Positions 6,100 through 6,550 of a stretch of 6,550 bases of DNA are shown piece by piece (the first letter of the stretch is position 1; the number at the start of each line of letters is the position of its first letter). Location of the stretch: contig JAIRKX010000120.1 in assembly GCA_031259805.1 (NCBI GenBank), positions 1-6,550 on the forward strand. Reading direction: 5' to 3'. This DNA comes from Prevotellaceae bacterium (GTDB lineage Bacteria; Bacteroidota; Bacteroidia; Bacteroidales; UBA932). Made by a program: the position numbers and the translations under genes. Under the pieces are notes generated by a model. It was not told the origin of the DNA. It made no database searches and saw only the letters and a list, made by a program, of their open reading frames with translations.

Positions 6100-6107
6100 C
6101 AAAGATA
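6100..6107 (-). promoter_or_regulatory. -7 element TATCTTTG of the fur-like gene
   Basis: Read on the minus strand, 6107-6100 is TATCTTTG, an exact TAnnTTTG and identical to the phosphatase -7 box. Only CAGC separates it from the ATG at 6095, so the start site should fall on or within a few bases of the start codon, predicting a leaderless mRNA. The expected -33 position (about 6126-6131) lies where the heptamer array begins and has no TTTG. Confidence 0.7.
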
Positions 6108-6120
6108 GCGTTTTTTTCGT

Positions 6121-6156
6121 GAACTAAGAGTTGAGAGTTGAGAGTTGAAAGTTGAA
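6121..6156. repeat. Heptamer array A
   Basis: After GAACTAAG (6121-6128), four 7-bp units follow without a break: AGTTGAG (6129), AGTTGAG (6136), AGTTGAA (6143) and AGTTGAA (6150). The array ends just before the first GC-rich element. It is non-coding: the period is not a multiple of three and no ORF over it has gene-like character. Confidence 0.85.
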
Positions 6157-6160
6157 AAGT

Positions 6161-6207
6161 CCACCCCCGCCTGTCGGCACCCCCGCCAGCGGGGGACAGC
6201 CGTGCGG
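6161..6207. repeat. GC-rich palindromic element 1
   Basis: It contains CCACCCCCGCC, a variable centre (TGTCGG), then CCCCCGC-CA-GCGGGGG (6180-6195), a near-perfect palindrome able to form a hairpin. CTGTC (6171-6175) and GACAG (6195-6199) extend the inverted symmetry. From about 6179 to 6205 it is the reverse complement of about 6377-6403 in the right arm of the large inverted repeat, including the GGGGGACAGCCGTGCGG portion, so it is a third copy of the same element. Confidence 0.8.
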
Positions 6208-6210
6208 GAG

Positions 6211-6259
6211 AGTTGAAAGTTGAAAGTGGAGAGTGGAGAGTGGAGAGTGGAGAGTTGTT
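6211..6259. repeat. Heptamer array B
   Basis: Seven contiguous 7-bp units: AGTTGAA twice (6211, 6218), AGTGGAG four times (6225, 6232, 6239, 6246) and a degenerate AGTTGTT (6253). The homogeneous run of AGTGGAG indicates recent local duplication. It lies between GC-rich elements 1 and 2. Three short ORFs over it translate to VESGEWR-type repeats and are artefacts. Confidence 0.88.
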
Positions 6260-6262
6260 ACA

Positions 6263-6423
6263 TCCACCCCCGCCCTACGGGCACCCCCGCCAGCGGGGGA
6301 GAGCTACGCAGGTCGCACTGTTGGGTTATCCTTTCTGCTGCCTCATGGCAGGCCACACTGTACAAGGGCTGCCGCCGCACGGCTGTCCCCCGCTGGCGGG
6401 GGTGCCCGTAGGGCGGGGGTGGA
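6263..6423. mobile_element. 38-bp perfect inverted repeat enclosing an 85-bp core (REP/MITE-like)
   Basis: 6263-6300 and 6386-6423 are perfect reverse complements over 38 bp. Each arm contains the smaller palindromes GCCC-TAC-GGGC and CCCCCGC-CA-GCGGGGG. The core 6301-6385 holds a small hairpin CTGCC-TCAT-GGCAG (6338-6351) and a near direct repeat, GGTCGCACTGT (6311) and GGCCACACTGT (6351). No ORF of merit lies inside, so it cannot encode its own transposase. Palindromic arms around a short core recall REP doublets (REPINs) or MITEs. No target-site duplication is identifiable because both flanks are heptamer repeats. Assignment as mobile is inference. Confidence 0.55.
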
Positions 6424-6425
6424 AT

Positions 6426-6467
6426 GAACTAAGAACTAAGAACTAAGAGTTAAGAACTAAGAGTTAA
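6426..6467. repeat. Heptamer array C
   Basis: Six exact 7-bp units: GAACTAA (6426, 6433, 6440), GAGTTAA (6447), GAACTAA (6454) and GAGTTAA (6461). It begins 2 bp after the right arm of the inverted repeat. The stretch 6447-6461 is the reverse complement of 401-415, at the LamG stop codon. Confidence 0.88.
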
Positions 6468-6472
6468 CAATT

Positions 6473-6507
6473 CTCAACCTTCAATTCTCAACTTTCAACT
6501 TTCAACT
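6473..6507. repeat. Heptamer array D (inverted relative to A and B)
   Basis: Five 7-bp units: CTCAACC (6473), TTCAATT (6480), CTCAACT (6487), TTCAACT (6494) and TTCAACT (6501). On the other strand these read AGTTGAA/AGTTGAG, the units of arrays A and B. Array D therefore closes the mirror symmetry of the block. Confidence 0.85.
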
Positions 6508-6512
6508 AACAT

Positions 6513-6525
6513 TCCCCGTAGGGGA
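6513..6525. other. Short hairpin TCCCC-GTA-GGGGA at the right edge
   Basis: A 5-bp GC-rich stem with a GTA loop. It shares the 9-bp CCCGTAGGG with the right arm of the large inverted repeat (6404-6413). No T-tract follows. The last 25 bp of the window show nothing recognisable. Confidence 0.45.
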
Positions 6526-6550
6526 TTAACAGCAATCAAAGAAATCACAA

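Noticed and set aside
6096..6164. Longer N-terminus of the Fur-family protein
   Set aside because: The extra residues (STFNSQLSTLSS-like) are a translation of heptamer repeats and lie upstream of the -7 element.
6213..6446. Three overlapping plus-strand ORFs with VESGEWR repeats
   Set aside because: They are read-through of 7-bp tandem repeats and GC-rich palindromes in all three frames, with no independent start signal.
6121..6550. CRISPR array
   Set aside because: Units are 7 bp and contiguous, with no 20-40 bp unique spacers between longer identical repeats, and no cas genes are present.

Overview
The window looks like a chromosomal segment of a member of the Bacteroidota, probably order Bacteroidales. 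Three start regions carry an exact TAnnTTTG -7 element, which is the promoter signature of that phylum, and genes start without Shine-Dalgarno sequences after short leaders. The protein set fits: a lipoprotein alkaline phosphatase, a Bacteroides-type ROK hexokinase, a LytS/LytTR two-component pair and a small Fur-family regulator. No species assignment is possible from this alone.

Layout. Positions 1-49 hold the first 16 codons of a minus-strand gene that runs off the left edge. A divergent promoter (54-85) drives a 61-residue single-pass membrane protein (122-307). A short heptamer repeat (374-415) runs into the stop codon of a minus-strand LamG-like domain ORF (409-798) that looks 5'-truncated. 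From 837 a plus-strand unit follows: promoter, lipoprotein alkaline phosphatase (887-2098), ROK sugar kinase (2167-3132) and a two-TM conserved-type protein (3134-3610). After a 281-bp stretch with no convincing gene, a second plus-strand unit encodes a LytS-type histidine kinase (3892-4917) and its LytTR response regulator (4920-5681). A Fur-family regulator (5703-6095, minus) converges on it. The rest, 6121-6550, is non-coding repeat DNA.

How the genes may work together. The phosphatase can release phosphate and free sugar from phosphorylated sugars in the periplasm, and the kinase can phosphorylate sugar in the cytoplasm. That is an inference from shared orientation and spacing, not a demonstrated pathway. 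The kinase and regulator are a self-contained signalling pair whose targets are not visible here. The Fur-family gene is transcribed on its own from a promoter whose -7 element lies 5 nt from the start codon, so its mRNA is probably leaderless or nearly so.

The most unusual part is the right end. Four blocks of strictly 7-bp-period repeats surround GC-rich palindromic elements, including a perfect 38-bp inverted repeat (6263-6300 / 6386-6423) around an 85-bp core. The block as a whole is roughly mirror-symmetric. The same heptamers recur at 388-415, and one unit sits at 846-852, so they bracket the truncated LamG ORF. This looks like a REP/MITE-like interspersed repeat family that has colonised intergenic spaces. 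I see no evidence for a complete novel enzymatic or defence system in the window.
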